A stretch of 64,000 bases of DNA from Chloroflexota bacterium (GTDB lineage Bacteria > Chloroflexota > Anaerolineae > B4-G1 > SLSP01): positions 1 to 64,000 of the forward strand of contig JAIOAX010000018.1 in assembly GCA_019873645.1 (NCBI GenBank), in the 5' to 3' direction. The notes below the pieces were generated by a model. That model was not told the DNA's origin and made no database searches. It saw only the letters and a program-made list of their open reading frames with translations. This document shows positions 17,796 through 26,740 of this stretch, in pieces. How positions within the stretch are numbered: position 1 is the first letter of the stretch; every line of letters begins with the position of its first letter. Made by a program: the position numbers and the translations under genes.

Positions 17796-18843
17796 CAAAA
17801 TTGCCGTGGGTGTTCTGGGCGCCACCGGAGCGGTGGGACAGCGGTTTGTGCAGTTGCTGGCGGAGCACCCGTGGTTTGAGATCGCGGCGCTGGCAGCCTC
17901 GGAGCGCAGCGCCGGCAAACGGTATGCTGAAGTCTGTAAGTGGGTGATTCCCGGCGATCCTCCGCCGACGGTATTGGATATGGTGGTGCAGCCGTTGGAA
18001 CCCACGTTACCGGCGCGGCTGGTTTTTTCGGCGTTGCCGGCGGATGTGGCCCGTGAGGTCGAGCCGCAGTTTGCGCAGGCCGGGTACGCCGTCTGCACCA
18101 ATGCGTCGGCGTATCGGCCTGTGGAGGATGTGCCGTTGCTTATTCCAGAGGTCAACGCCGACCATGTGACGCTTATCGAGGGGCAGCGTCGTGGACGCGG
18201 TTGGCCCGGTCTCATCGTCGCCAGTCCCAATTGTACAATTACGGGCGTGGCGTTGCCGCTCAAACCGCTGGATATGGCGTTTGGGGTGCGCAAAGTTTTT
18301 ATGGCTTCGATGCAGGCCATCTCCGGCGCCGGGTATCCCGGCGTGGCCTCGCTCGATATTTTGGACAACGTCATCCCCTACATTGCCGGCGAGGAGGAGA
18401 AATTCGAGCAGGAGCTGCGCAAGATGCTCGGTCGGGTGGTGGATGGACGTCACGTGAACGCCAATCTGGTGCTCAGCGCCCATGCCAACCGCGTGCCGGT
18501 CTTCGATGGGCACACGGTCAGCCTGTCGGTTGGCTTTGAGCGACGGGCGACGGTGGATGAGGTTCTGGCGGCGCTGCGTGATTTTCGCGGCGTGGAAATT
18601 GCGCGTGGCCTGCCGAGCGCGCCGGAACGTCCGCTTGTCGTGCGCACGGAGCCGGATCGCCCGCAGCCCCGCCGTGATCGGGACGCCGAAGGCGGCATGG
18701 CGATTTCTGTAGGGCGTGTGCGTCCCTGTCCCCTGCTGGACATGCGCATGACCACCGTGAGTCACAACACCTTGCGCGGCGCGGCCAGCGGCGCGATCCT
18801 CAACGCCGAACTGCTCGTGGCGACGGGATACGTGGAAAGGTAG
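17782..18843 (+). CDS. asd: Aspartate-semialdehyde dehydrogenase
   Basis: About 353 residues. Reduces aspartyl phosphate to the semialdehyde with NADPH. Seen are the dinucleotide loop VGVLGATGAVGQRF, the catalytic cysteine in ASPNCTITG and SGAGYPGVASLDI. Its length and the SPNCTxxG context fit the archaeal/fungal-type Asd. I choose ATG 17782 (MTMRNKIAV), with the G-rich stretch GGGGGAGGG just upstream, overlapping lysC by 14 bases, so the two are coupled. Confidence 0.93.
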   Translation: MTMRNKIAVGVLGATGAVGQRFVQLLAEHPWFEIAALAASERSAGKRYAEVCKWVIPGDPPPTVLDMVVQPLEPTLPARLVFSALPADVAREVEPQFAQAGYAVCTNASAYRPVEDVPLLIPEVNADHVTLIEGQRRGRGWPGLIVASPNCTITGVALPLKPLDMAFGVRKVFMASMQAISGAGYPGVASLDILDNVIPYIAGEEEKFEQELRKMLGRVVDGRHVNANLVLSAHANRVPVFDGHTVSLSVGFERRATVDEVLAALRDFRGVEIARGLPSAPERPLVVRTEPDRPQPRRDRDAEGGMAISVGRVRPCPLLDMRMTTVSHNTLRGAASGAILNAELLVATGYVER

Positions 18844-18924
18844 CAGGAGGCAAGAGGCAAGGGGCATTTCTGTTGATTTGCCGATTCGCTGATTCTTGAT
18901 TCGCTGATTCACCGATTCTTTTGA
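18842..18924. repeat. Mixed repeat: AGGAGGCAAGAGGCAAGGGG then family A
   Basis: After the asd stop come GCAAGAGGCAAGG units, then GATTTGCCGATTCGCTGATT units, the inverse orientation of the repeat at 735. It fills the spacer up to the ribosome binding site (GAGGGG) of the next gene. Confidence 0.7.
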
Positions 18925-18933
18925 GGGGTTGCT

Positions 18934-20064
18934 ATGCAAAACTATGGTCTGACGTCGGTGTCTGAGTTTGTCGGAGATCGGATTGTGTACCGAAATCTGG
19001 ATGCGGCGGATGAACGCCTGCCGCGATTGGCCGACATCCGCGCGGCGGTGGGGATTTCGGGCAACACCATCCCTCGTAAAAGTGAGCTGGATTACGGGCG
19101 GGTGATCGTGCATCTGTTACAATCGGCCCGTGCGTTGGATGCGCCGGGGACGTCCATCAAGCGTTTGATCTTTGTGGGCGATACGCACATGAACGATGGG
19201 ACCGCCTTCATTAACATCTGCCGTGCGGGGAACTGGCCTGGTCTGGCCTTTATCGGCGCCGAGAAAAATGCGCCCCCGCAGGCGGATGTCACGACGCTGG
19301 AAGGCTACCCGCTCTATCTGGCAAACCGCTGGACGCTGCTGACGGATTTCGACGCCTTCTGCGCGCGGCAGGGTTTCCCGGTGGATGCGCATACGGCGGT
19401 GGTTCTCGATCTGGACAAGACCACCATTGGAGCGCGCGGGCGCAACGACCACGTGATTGACGCCGCGCGGGTGACGGCGATCAAGCGCACCGTCGGCGAT
19501 GTGCTGGGAGCGACTTTTGACGCCGCGCGTTTCCAGGCGGCCTACGACCAGCTCAAGCTGGCGGAATTCCACCCCTTTACCGCCGATAATCAGGACTACC
19601 TGGCGTATATCTGCCTGGTCATCGGCAGCGGCATGTACGAGCGGGAGACGCTCGTCGCCGATGTGCGGGCCGGGCGCATGCCGGATTTCGTGAGTTTCAT
19701 CCGCGCCGTGGAGGCACGAGCCGCCGATCTGCCGGATAATCTGCGGGCGTTGCACGCCGATATTTACGCGCGAGTGCAGACCGGCGATCCCACGCCGTTC
19801 AAAGCCTTCCGTTACAACGAGTACCGCGAAACCGTCGGGCGGATGGGCATGTTGCCGGCGGACGCCGCGCCGGAGGACTTGCTGGCGCGTGAAATTTGCA
19901 TCACTCATGAGGTGCGCGAGCTGATGTTGCGATGGCGCGAGCAGGGCGCGTTGCTGTTTGCCCTTTCCGACAAACCCGATGAGGCGTCTATACCCTCCGA
20001 CGAGTTGCGCGCTGCGGGCTACGCGCCGATTCATCGGACATTGACGCACGTGGTAGGCGCGTGA
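18934..20064 (+). CDS. HAD-superfamily hydrolase-like protein of unknown role
   Basis: 376 residues. Mid-protein AVVLDLDKTTIGARG matches HAD motif I (DxDxT), and LLFALSDKPDEAS near the C-terminus resembles motif III/IV. An N-terminal section around LIFVGDTHMNDGTAF also looks phosphatase-like. A phosphatase or phosphotransferase acting on a small substrate is likely, but I do not recognise the subfamily. It lies between asd and thrC and overlaps the next membrane gene by one base (TGATG). GAGGGG precedes the ATG. Confidence 0.6.
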   Translation: MQNYGLTSVSEFVGDRIVYRNLDAADERLPRLADIRAAVGISGNTIPRKSELDYGRVIVHLLQSARALDAPGTSIKRLIFVGDTHMNDGTAFINICRAGNWPGLAFIGAEKNAPPQADVTTLEGYPLYLANRWTLLTDFDAFCARQGFPVDAHTAVVLDLDKTTIGARGRNDHVIDAARVTAIKRTVGDVLGATFDAARFQAAYDQLKLAEFHPFTADNQDYLAYICLVIGSGMYERETLVADVRAGRMPDFVSFIRAVEARAADLPDNLRALHADIYARVQTGDPTPFKAFRYNEYRETVGRMGMLPADAAPEDLLAREICITHEVRELMLRWREQGALLFALSDKPDEASIPSDELRAAGYAPIHRTLTHVVGA

Positions 20065-20549
20065 TGTTGATCGGACACCTGGGCGTTTCCGGGCTGGCGC
20101 ATCGTTACCTTAAAGCCGATCTTGTGCCGGTGCTCATCGCCGGTGTCATCCCCGACGTGGTGGACAAGACGTTATGTTATGGCTTGCGCCTGGCGCCGAG
20201 TGGACGGATGTGGGGACACACCTTGCTCGGTCTGACGCTCTCGACCGGGGTTGTCTGGCTGCTGTGGGGACGACGAACCGCGTGGAGCTGGGCCGTAGGG
20301 TACCTGGGGCATCTGGTGGCCGATCTCGGCGGACAGATACCCTGGTTCTATCCGTTTGTGCAATACGACTTTCCCCCTTCGCGGGGCTTTTGGGAGATGC
20401 TGCTGCATAAACTGCAACACCCTGCCGAAATCGCCCTGGAACTGGTGCTGCTGGTGTGGGCGGGCCTGGCAATCGGGAATCGGGGATTGGGGATTAGTAA
20501 TCGGGGACTGGGGATTAGTCATTGGGGATTGGGGATCGGTAGGCGATAA
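20064..20549 (+). CDS. YdjM/DUF457-like membrane protein, copy 1
   Basis: About 161 residues with 3-4 hydrophobic segments. Conserved polar points GHLGVSGLAHR, GVIPDVVDK, WGHTLLG and YLGHLVADLGG resemble membrane-bound metal-dependent hydrolase-like (YdjM/DUF457) proteins, where His and Asp residues bind metal. ATG 20064 overlaps the preceding stop. The last 25 residues (GNRGLGISNRGLGISHWGLG...) are the translation of a family F repeat. It is the tandem paralogue of the next gene. Confidence 0.65.
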   Translation: MLIGHLGVSGLAHRYLKADLVPVLIAGVIPDVVDKTLCYGLRLAPSGRMWGHTLLGLTLSTGVVWLLWGRRTAWSWAVGYLGHLVADLGGQIPWFYPFVQYDFPPSRGFWEMLLHKLQHPAEIALELVLLVWAGLAIGNRGLGISNRGLGISHWGLGIGRR

Positions 20550-20595
20550 TCAAGTATCGGTGATAAAACTTACTCTATACTCCATACTTCTTAAG
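20466..20595. repeat. Family F repeat (GGGGATTGGGGATTAG) plus family J (ACTCCATACTTC)
   Basis: GGGATTGGGGATTAGTAATC units start inside the DUF457-like gene and provide its C-terminus and stop; TACTCTATACTCCATACTTC follows. Related words occur at 43303, 53215, 57445 and 57485. Confidence 0.8.
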
Positions 20596-20604
20596 GAAAC
20601 TTCA

Positions 20605-21072
20605 ATGATCTTTGGACACGTTGCCGTTTCGGCGTTAGCGTATCGTTACCTCAAGGCCGATTTTGTGCCGGTGATGGCGGCGGCCGTCGTGCCGGATATT
20701 GTGGACAAGGTCGCACATTACATGCTGCATCAGGGCGCCGGCAGTCGCTGGATGGGACACACGCTGATCGGCGTGGCGGTTTCGACGCTGGTGATCGCGG
20801 CTATCTGGGGGAAACGCCCGGCACAGAGTTGGGCACTCGGCTACCTGCTGCATCTGGTCGGTGAATTCGGTGGTGTTGTGCCATATCTGTTCCCGTTGGT
20901 GCAGTATACATTTCCCTATGACTACAGTTTCACCGAGACTTTGAGTCTGTCGTTGACCAACCTGCCGCGAATGGCGTTGGAGGTGTGTCTGTGCTTGTGG
21001 GCCGCCGTGGCCTTGTTCGACTTGTGGGTTTTTAAGGAAAAACGGCATCGTTTAGTGATTGGTCGTCGGTAA
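20605..21072 (+). CDS. YdjM/DUF457-like membrane protein, copy 2
   Basis: 155 residues, about half identical by eye to the preceding protein (GHVAVSALAYRYLKADFVPV, AVVPDIVDK, MGHTLIG, YLLHLVGEFGG). ATG 20605 has AAGGAAAC upstream. The C-terminal LVIGRR and the stop codon arise from a family F repeat, as in copy 1. The tandem pair indicates local duplication. Function unknown; a membrane metallohydrolase is possible. Confidence 0.65.
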   Translation: MIFGHVAVSALAYRYLKADFVPVMAAAVVPDIVDKVAHYMLHQGAGSRWMGHTLIGVAVSTLVIAAIWGKRPAQSWALGYLLHLVGEFGGVVPYLFPLVQYTFPYDYSFTETLSLSLTNLPRMALEVCLCLWAAVALFDLWVFKEKRHRLVIGRR

Positions 21073-21150
21073 TAATTGGGCGTCGGTAACTGGTGATTGG
21101 TAATAGGGATTGCTGACTGCTGACGGCTGATTGCTGACTGCTGATCATTC
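21055..21150. repeat. Family F repeat (TGATTGGTAATAGGG, TGCTGACTGCTGAC)
   Basis: GTCGGTAA and TGATTGGTAA words, then GATTGCTGACTGCTGACGGC units, run from inside the DUF457-like copy 2 gene to the thrC ribosome binding site. Confidence 0.7.
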
Positions 21151-21161
21151 AGGAGGGGAAA

Positions 21162-22493
<1,332 letters not shown>

Positions 22494-22515
22494 AACGTAA
22501 AGCGTAAAGCGTAAA

Positions 22516-22551
22516 ACGTAAAACGTAATTCATTACGCTTTACGTTTTTTT
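22516..22551 (+). terminator. Terminator of thrC built from family B repeat
   Basis: Arms ACGTAAAACGTAAT (22516-22529) and ATTACGCTTTACGT (22532-22545) pair with one mismatch around a 2-nt loop and are followed by seven T. This is a clear intrinsic terminator on the plus strand between convergent thrC and kbl. Confidence 0.75.
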
Positions 22552-22552
22552 G

Positions 22553-23740
22553 TCACGAAATCACATTTAATGCCTTTCCTACTTTCGCAAATTTCTCCAG
22601 CCCGAAGTCCATATCGTCTTTGGAGAGGGCGGCGGAGACCATCACGCGGATGCGCGCGAGGCCCTGTGGGACGGTGGGATAGCCGATTGCCATCGCAAAG
22701 ACGCCTTCCTCGAAAAGCTGGCGGCTGAACGCCTGCGCGAGCTTCGCATCGCCGAGCATCACCGGCGTGATCGGCGTCACGCTGTTGCCCACATCGAAGC
22801 CCAACGCTTTCATCTGCCCCTTGAAGTAGCGGGTGTTTTCCCACAGGCGATCCACCAGTTCCGTCGAAGCGGCCAGCGCTTGCACGGCGGCCAGGCATGC
22901 CGCAGTATCGGCGGGCGTGACGGCGCTGGAGAAGAGGAATGGGCGTGCGCGCTGGCGCAGAAAATCAATGATGAGTTTCTTCCCGGCGATGACGCCGCCC
23001 ACCACGCCGAACGCTTTGGAGAACGTCCCGATCTCCACGTCGAATTTGCCGTGCAGTCCGAAATGATCCACGATGCCGCGCCCGCCGTGGCCCAGGACGC
23101 CCTCGCCGTGGGCATCGTCTACCATCGTGAGCAGCCCGTATTTTTCTGCTACCGTGTAAATCTTGTCCAGCGGCGCGATGTCGCCATCCATTGAGAAAAC
23201 CCCATCGGTGACGACCAGCCCGCGCCGGTATTGCGGCAGGGATTCCTGAACTTTCGCCTCCAAATCGGCGGGATCGCAGTGCTCGTAGACCACAATCTTG
23301 GCGCGACTCAACCGCGCGCCGTCAATGATGCTGGCGTGATTGAGCCGGTCGGAGAAAATGACATCCTCTTTGCCCACCAGCGGCGGAATGGCCGCTTGAT
23401 TGGCAACAAAACCGGCCTGGACATAGAGCGCATCTTCAACATGCTTAAACTCGGCCACAGCTTGCTCCAGTTCGCGGTGCAGCGAGAGCGTCCCGGCGAT
23501 AGACCGCACCGCTGTTGGCCCCGCGCCGAAACGGTCAATTGCGGCCTTGGCAGCTTGTTTCAGCCGTGGATCATCGGCGAGTCCCAGGTAGTTGTTGGTA
23601 CAGAGGTTGAGCACCCGTTTGCCGTCCACCGTCATCCACGCGCCGGGCGGCGAATCAATGGTGCGCAGATGGATGAATAACCCGCTTTCCTTGAGCGCCG
23701 CGACTTCTTCCGCAATCCAGGCCAGTTTTTGCTCCGTCAT
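22553..23740 (-). CDS. kbl: Glycine C-acetyltransferase (2-amino-3-ketobutyrate CoA ligase)
   Basis: 395 residues, PLP alpha-oxoamine synthase. Splits 2-amino-3-oxobutyrate with CoA to glycine and acetyl-CoA. Visible: [47 protein letters not shown] and the PLP-lysine region [15 protein letters not shown] 23740 (MTEQKLAWI) has GAGGAGG upstream. It works with tdh, located on the same strand with one small gene between, forming the Tdh-Kbl threonine degradation route. Confidence 0.93.
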   Translation of the reverse strand: MTEQKLAWIAEEVAALKESGLFIHLRTIDSPPGAWMTVDGKRVLNLCTNNYLGLADDPRLKQAAKAAIDRFGAGPTAVRSIAGTLSLHRELEQAVAEFKHVEDALYVQAGFVANQAAIPPLVGKEDVIFSDRLNHASIIDGARLSRAKIVVYEHCDPADLEAKVQESLPQYRRGLVVTDGVFSMDGDIAPLDKIYTVAEKYGLLTMVDDAHGEGVLGHGGRGIVDHFGLHGKFDVEIGTFSKAFGVVGGVIAGKKLIIDFLRQRARPFLFSSAVTPADTAACLAAVQALAASTELVDRLWENTRYFKGQMKALGFDVGNSVTPITPVMLGDAKLAQAFSRQLFEEGVFAMAIGYPTVPQGLARIRVMVSAALSKDDMDFGLEKFAKVGKALNVIS

Positions 23741-23756
23741 TACTTTCCTCCTCGTT

Positions 23757-23803
23757 TGCACGTTTGCACGTTCAAACGTTTGAACGTTCTAACGTTCAAA
23801 CCG
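23757..23803. repeat. Family C palindromic repeat (AACGTTCAAACGTTTGAACG)
   Basis: Built of 8-mers around AACGTT, and self-complementary. It supplies the TGA stop of the next small membrane gene (GTTTGAACG). Further copies at 37590, 48566 and 56046. Confidence 0.8.
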
Positions 23804-24242
23804 CCGTGTTATGCTTCCCGCTGATCTGATACCAGAGCATGCCGCCAAGTGCGCCGAGACCCGCCATCAGCACAATGTCGAGCACGCCGAAGCATACCCC
23901 GCCGCCGATTTGGGCAATGTGGAGTGTGGCCGGGTCATAGGTGGTTGGAAGGCCGAGCTGCTCCAATATATTAACGATGGTTTGCGGATCCACCATGACA
24001 CTGTTGAGAATCCCGCCGACGATTTGACCGAGCAGCGCACCTGCGCCGCCAATGGCGCCGGCAATCGCTCCCACTTTAGCCGCGCCGCCGGACGCGAGGG
24101 GCTTCTCGTAGACGCCCGCCAGATAGCCGGCACCTAACCCTGCCAGCAACGCAATACACGGGACGCATAGCGGCGTGATCAAACTCCCGCCAATCCCCAG
24201 AACCAACATCACTACCCCTAAAATCAACCCTGCTTTGACCAT
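23796..24242 (-). CDS. Small hydrophobic membrane protein, unknown
   Basis: 148 residues with about four hydrophobic, glycine-rich segments (GLILGVVMLVLGIGGSLITP at the start; GVLDIVLMAGLGALGGMLWY at the end). AAGGAGGAG precedes the ATG. It lies between tdh and kbl on the same strand, so may be cotranscribed. No family recognised. The stop codon is in a family C repeat. Confidence 0.6.
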   Translation of the reverse strand: MVKAGLILGVVMLVLGIGGSLITPLCVPCIALLAGLGAGYLAGVYEKPLASGGAAKVGAIAGAIGGAGALLGQIVGGILNSVMVDPQTIVNILEQLGLPTTYDPATLHIAQIGGGVCFGVLDIVLMAGLGALGGMLWYQISGKHNTAV

Positions 24243-24254
24243 CTTCTCCTCCTT

Positions 24255-24364
24255 TTGAAAATAGCGAATTACGAATTGCGAATTACGAATAGCGAATTAC
24301 GAGTTTGGCTTACCTCGCTTTACGTTTTACGCTTTACTCTTTACGTTTTACGCTTTATTCTCTA
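24255..24364. repeat. Family A-like (GCGAATTACGAATT) and family B repeats
   Basis: GCGAATTACGAATTGCGAAT units are followed by CTTTACGTTTTACGC units between the small membrane gene and tdh. The tdh stop codon lies at its edge. Confidence 0.75.
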
Positions 24365-25420
24365 CTCCCCCGGATACATGACAATTTTACCACTATTCCC
24401 CGAAACCATTGTCTCGAGTGCTTCTTGCCAGCGGCTGAGCGGGAATTCGTGGGTGATGATCGGCGTCAGGTCCACCGCGCCGGAGGAAATCAGGGCGCGC
24501 ATTTGATACCATGTCTCCCACAAACGTCGCCCTGCGATCCCGTGAATGGTGATACCTTTCATAATCACCAGGTTGTTGAGGTCAAAATCGTTAAGTGGAT
24601 TCGAGCTTAACCCCAACAGCGACGCGCTGCCGCCGGGCTTGAGCAAACTCAGCCCCTGCACCAGTGCTTTGGGCGCGCCAGACATTTCGATTAGCACATC
24701 GAAGCCCTTACCGCGCACTGCATCCTGAGCAAGCCGGACGACATCTTCTGCGGCGGCGTTGAGGGCCAGGTCAGCGCCGACTTTGCGCGCCAGGGCCAGG
24801 CGGTACGGGCTGATGTCGGTGGCAACGACGGTCTCTGCGCCGAAGGCCCGCGCGACCGGGATAGACATCAGCCCCGCCGGCCCGCAACCGGTGACGAGCA
24901 CCGTCTTAGCGCGCACATCTACCGCAGCGACCGTATGCACCGCATTCCCGAAGTTCTCCTGCAGGCTGGCGACGCGCGCCGGCATCGTCTTGGGGTTCTT
25001 CCAGGCATTTTCGACGGGAATGGCGATGTACTCGGCATAGCAACCATGCGTGTCTACCCCTAAAATCCGGGTATTGGGACAAATGTGCGCCTGTCCCAGT
25101 TTGCATTGGGTACACACACCGCATACAATATGACTCTCGGCGGAGACGAAATCACCGACCTGCGGTTCATCGGGGCGAACCTGTGCGCCAACCGCGACGA
25201 TCTCACCGGCAAATTCGTGGCCGATGATGAGCGGTGGCTTGATGCGCCCCTGTGACCAGTGATCCCATTTGTAAATGTGGACATCGGTGCCGCAGATGGA
25301 TGTGGCAATCACTTTGATCAACACTTCCCGTGGACCCGGGGTAGGGACGGGGACCTGGATCAGCTCGAAGCCGGGACGCGGTTGCTGTTTGGTAACGGCC
25401 TGCATGGTCGTCATAAACAT
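24362..25420 (-). CDS. tdh: L-threonine 3-dehydrogenase
   Basis: About 352 residues, zinc-dependent medium-chain dehydrogenase. Catalytic-zinc residues are seen in SICGTDVHIYKWDHW and IIGHEFAGEI, structural-zinc cysteines in CGVCTQCKLGQAHIC, and the NAD loop in VTGCGPAGLMSIPVA. KWDHWSQGRIKPP is typical of Tdh. I choose ATG 25420 (MFMTTMQAV), preceded by GAGGAGAG; the frame runs open 54 codons further but with no family similarity. Product feeds kbl. Confidence 0.93.
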   Translation of the reverse strand: MFMTTMQAVTKQQPRPGFELIQVPVPTPGPREVLIKVIATSICGTDVHIYKWDHWSQGRIKPPLIIGHEFAGEIVAVGAQVRPDEPQVGDFVSAESHIVCGVCTQCKLGQAHICPNTRILGVDTHGCYAEYIAIPVENAWKNPKTMPARVASLQENFGNAVHTVAAVDVRAKTVLVTGCGPAGLMSIPVARAFGAETVVATDISPYRLALARKVGADLALNAAAEDVVRLAQDAVRGKGFDVLIEMSGAPKALVQGLSLLKPGGSASLLGLSSNPLNDFDLNNLVIMKGITIHGIAGRRLWETWYQMRALISSGAVDLTPIITHEFPLSRWQEALETMVSGNSGKIVMYPGE

Positions 25421-25505
25421 TCTCTCCTCAAAGGATAGTTTGGTAGTCTTCAGGTGGATAGCCAATAGCACTTGTCGCGCGAGTTGGCACCCGCGCCACT
25501 TTATC

Positions 25506-25514
25506 AGTATAGCA
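25506..25514 (-). promoter_or_regulatory. Candidate extended -10 promoter of tdh
   Basis: TGCTATACT on the minus strand (extended -10 form), about 85 bp upstream of the tdh ATG. The same nonamer occurs upstream of the RRM gene at 47208. Confidence 0.4.
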
Positions 25515-25616
25515 TCCCGCTCAGGTGGGGGCAATGTGCAGAGTGCTATAACCCGGATGACATGTGTAACTTGCTGGCACAATAATGCAACTCATTTTCC
25601 CTCTAACGCCCCTTCG

Positions 25617-25625
25617 TGGTATACT
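25617..25625 (+). promoter_or_regulatory. Candidate extended -10 promoter of argF
   Basis: TGGTATACT, 55 bp upstream of the argF ATG. No strong -35 box; the extended TGn element would compensate. The 260-bp tdh-argF spacer contains no other recognisable element. Confidence 0.4.
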
Positions 25626-25680
25626 AGGGTAAGGTGGAAGCGGATCCACCAAACTACATCAACAACGGGAGGCTTGACCT

Positions 25681-26604
25681 ATGAAACACTTCTTAACATT
25701 GGCCGATTTGACATCGGAACAGATGCATGCCATCCTTGACCTTGCCGTGCGCATTAAAACCGTGTGGAAAGCCGGCGAAGACACCCCGTACCTGAAAGGC
25801 AAAGTTCTGGGAATGATCTTTCAGAAACCCAGCCTGCGCACCCGCGTTTCTTTCGATGTGGCGATGCTCCAACTTGGCGGTAACGCGCTGTACCTTTCGC
25901 CGGACGAGATTCAGTTGGGCAAACGGGAAAGCGTCGCCGATGTCGCGCGGGTGATCTCACGCTATGTCAACGTGGTCATGGCGCGCGTCTTTGCGCATGC
26001 GGACGTTGTCGCGCTGGCGAAGTACGCCACCGTGCCGGTGATCAATGGCCTTTCGGACTATTCCCATCCCTGTCAGGGCATGGCCGACTTCCTGACGATT
26101 TTGGAGCACAAGGGGAGTTTCAAGGGCAAGAAACTCGCGTATTTGGGCGATGGCAACAATGTCGCTACCTCGCTTCTGTATGGCGCGACCCTGCTGGGCA
26201 TGGACTTCACCATCGCTTCGCCGAAAGGTTACGAATTGCATCCGGCGATTTGGGAAATCGGCCGCCGCCTGGCCGGGGAAAGCGGCTCGAAGATCGAAGC
26301 GACGACCGATCCGCTTGCCGCCGTGCGGGATGCCGATGTCATCTACACTGATACCTGGACTTCGATGGGGCAGGAGGCCGAGGCTGAACAGCGGCGCAAA
26401 ATCTTCCCGCCCTATCGTGTGGATGAGGCCAAACTGGCCCTGGCAAAGCCGGATGTCATTGTGATGCACTGTCTGCCGGCCCACCGTGGGGAAGAGATTA
26501 CCGACGCCGTCGCCGACGGACCCCACTCGGCCATTTTCGACCAGGCCGAGAACCGCCTCCACGCCCAGAAAGCCATCTTAGTTTGGGTGCTGGACGCAAA
26601 CTGA
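25681..26604 (+). CDS. argF: Ornithine carbamoyltransferase
   Basis: 307 residues. Makes citrulline from ornithine and carbamoyl phosphate. The carbamoyl-phosphate loop QKPSLRTRVSF, SRYVNVVMARVF, HPCQGMADF (ligand site), LGDGNNVATSLL and the ornithine-site MHCLPAHRGEE are all present. GGGAGG precedes the ATG. Neighbouring genes are not arginine genes, so this is an isolated arg gene. Confidence 0.95.
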   Translation: MKHFLTLADLTSEQMHAILDLAVRIKTVWKAGEDTPYLKGKVLGMIFQKPSLRTRVSFDVAMLQLGGNALYLSPDEIQLGKRESVADVARVISRYVNVVMARVFAHADVVALAKYATVPVINGLSDYSHPCQGMADFLTILEHKGSFKGKKLAYLGDGNNVATSLLYGATLLGMDFTIASPKGYELHPAIWEIGRRLAGESGSKIEATTDPLAAVRDADVIYTDTWTSMGQEAEAEQRRKIFPPYRVDEAKLALAKPDVIVMHCLPAHRGEEITDAVADGPHSAIFDQAENRLHAQKAILVWVLDAN

Positions 26605-26659
26605 TCCGTAGTGACAAAACGAACAGTGTTGGCGAGCTGCACCGAGCCTGCCGCTGCTC

Positions 26660-26729
26660 ACTGTTCCCGTTCACTGCTCCTGATTACTAATCACTGATTA
26701 CTCATTCCTGATTACTAATTACTGAAACA
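26660..26729. repeat. Family F-type repeat (TGATTACTAATCACTGATTA)
   Basis: CACTGCTCCTGATTACTAAT and related words run between argF and the TPR gene, ending at its GTG start region. Confidence 0.6.
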
Positions 26730-26740
26730 GGGGGTGCTCC

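Noticed and set aside
16785-18374. 529-codon minus-strand frame opposite lysC and asd
   Set aside because: Antisense to two clearly recognised enzymes; composition typical of a GC-rich shadow frame.
18934-20064. Assignment as ThrH (phosphoserine:homoserine phosphotransferase)
   Set aside because: Only the HAD motif I is shared; length and remaining sequence do not fit.
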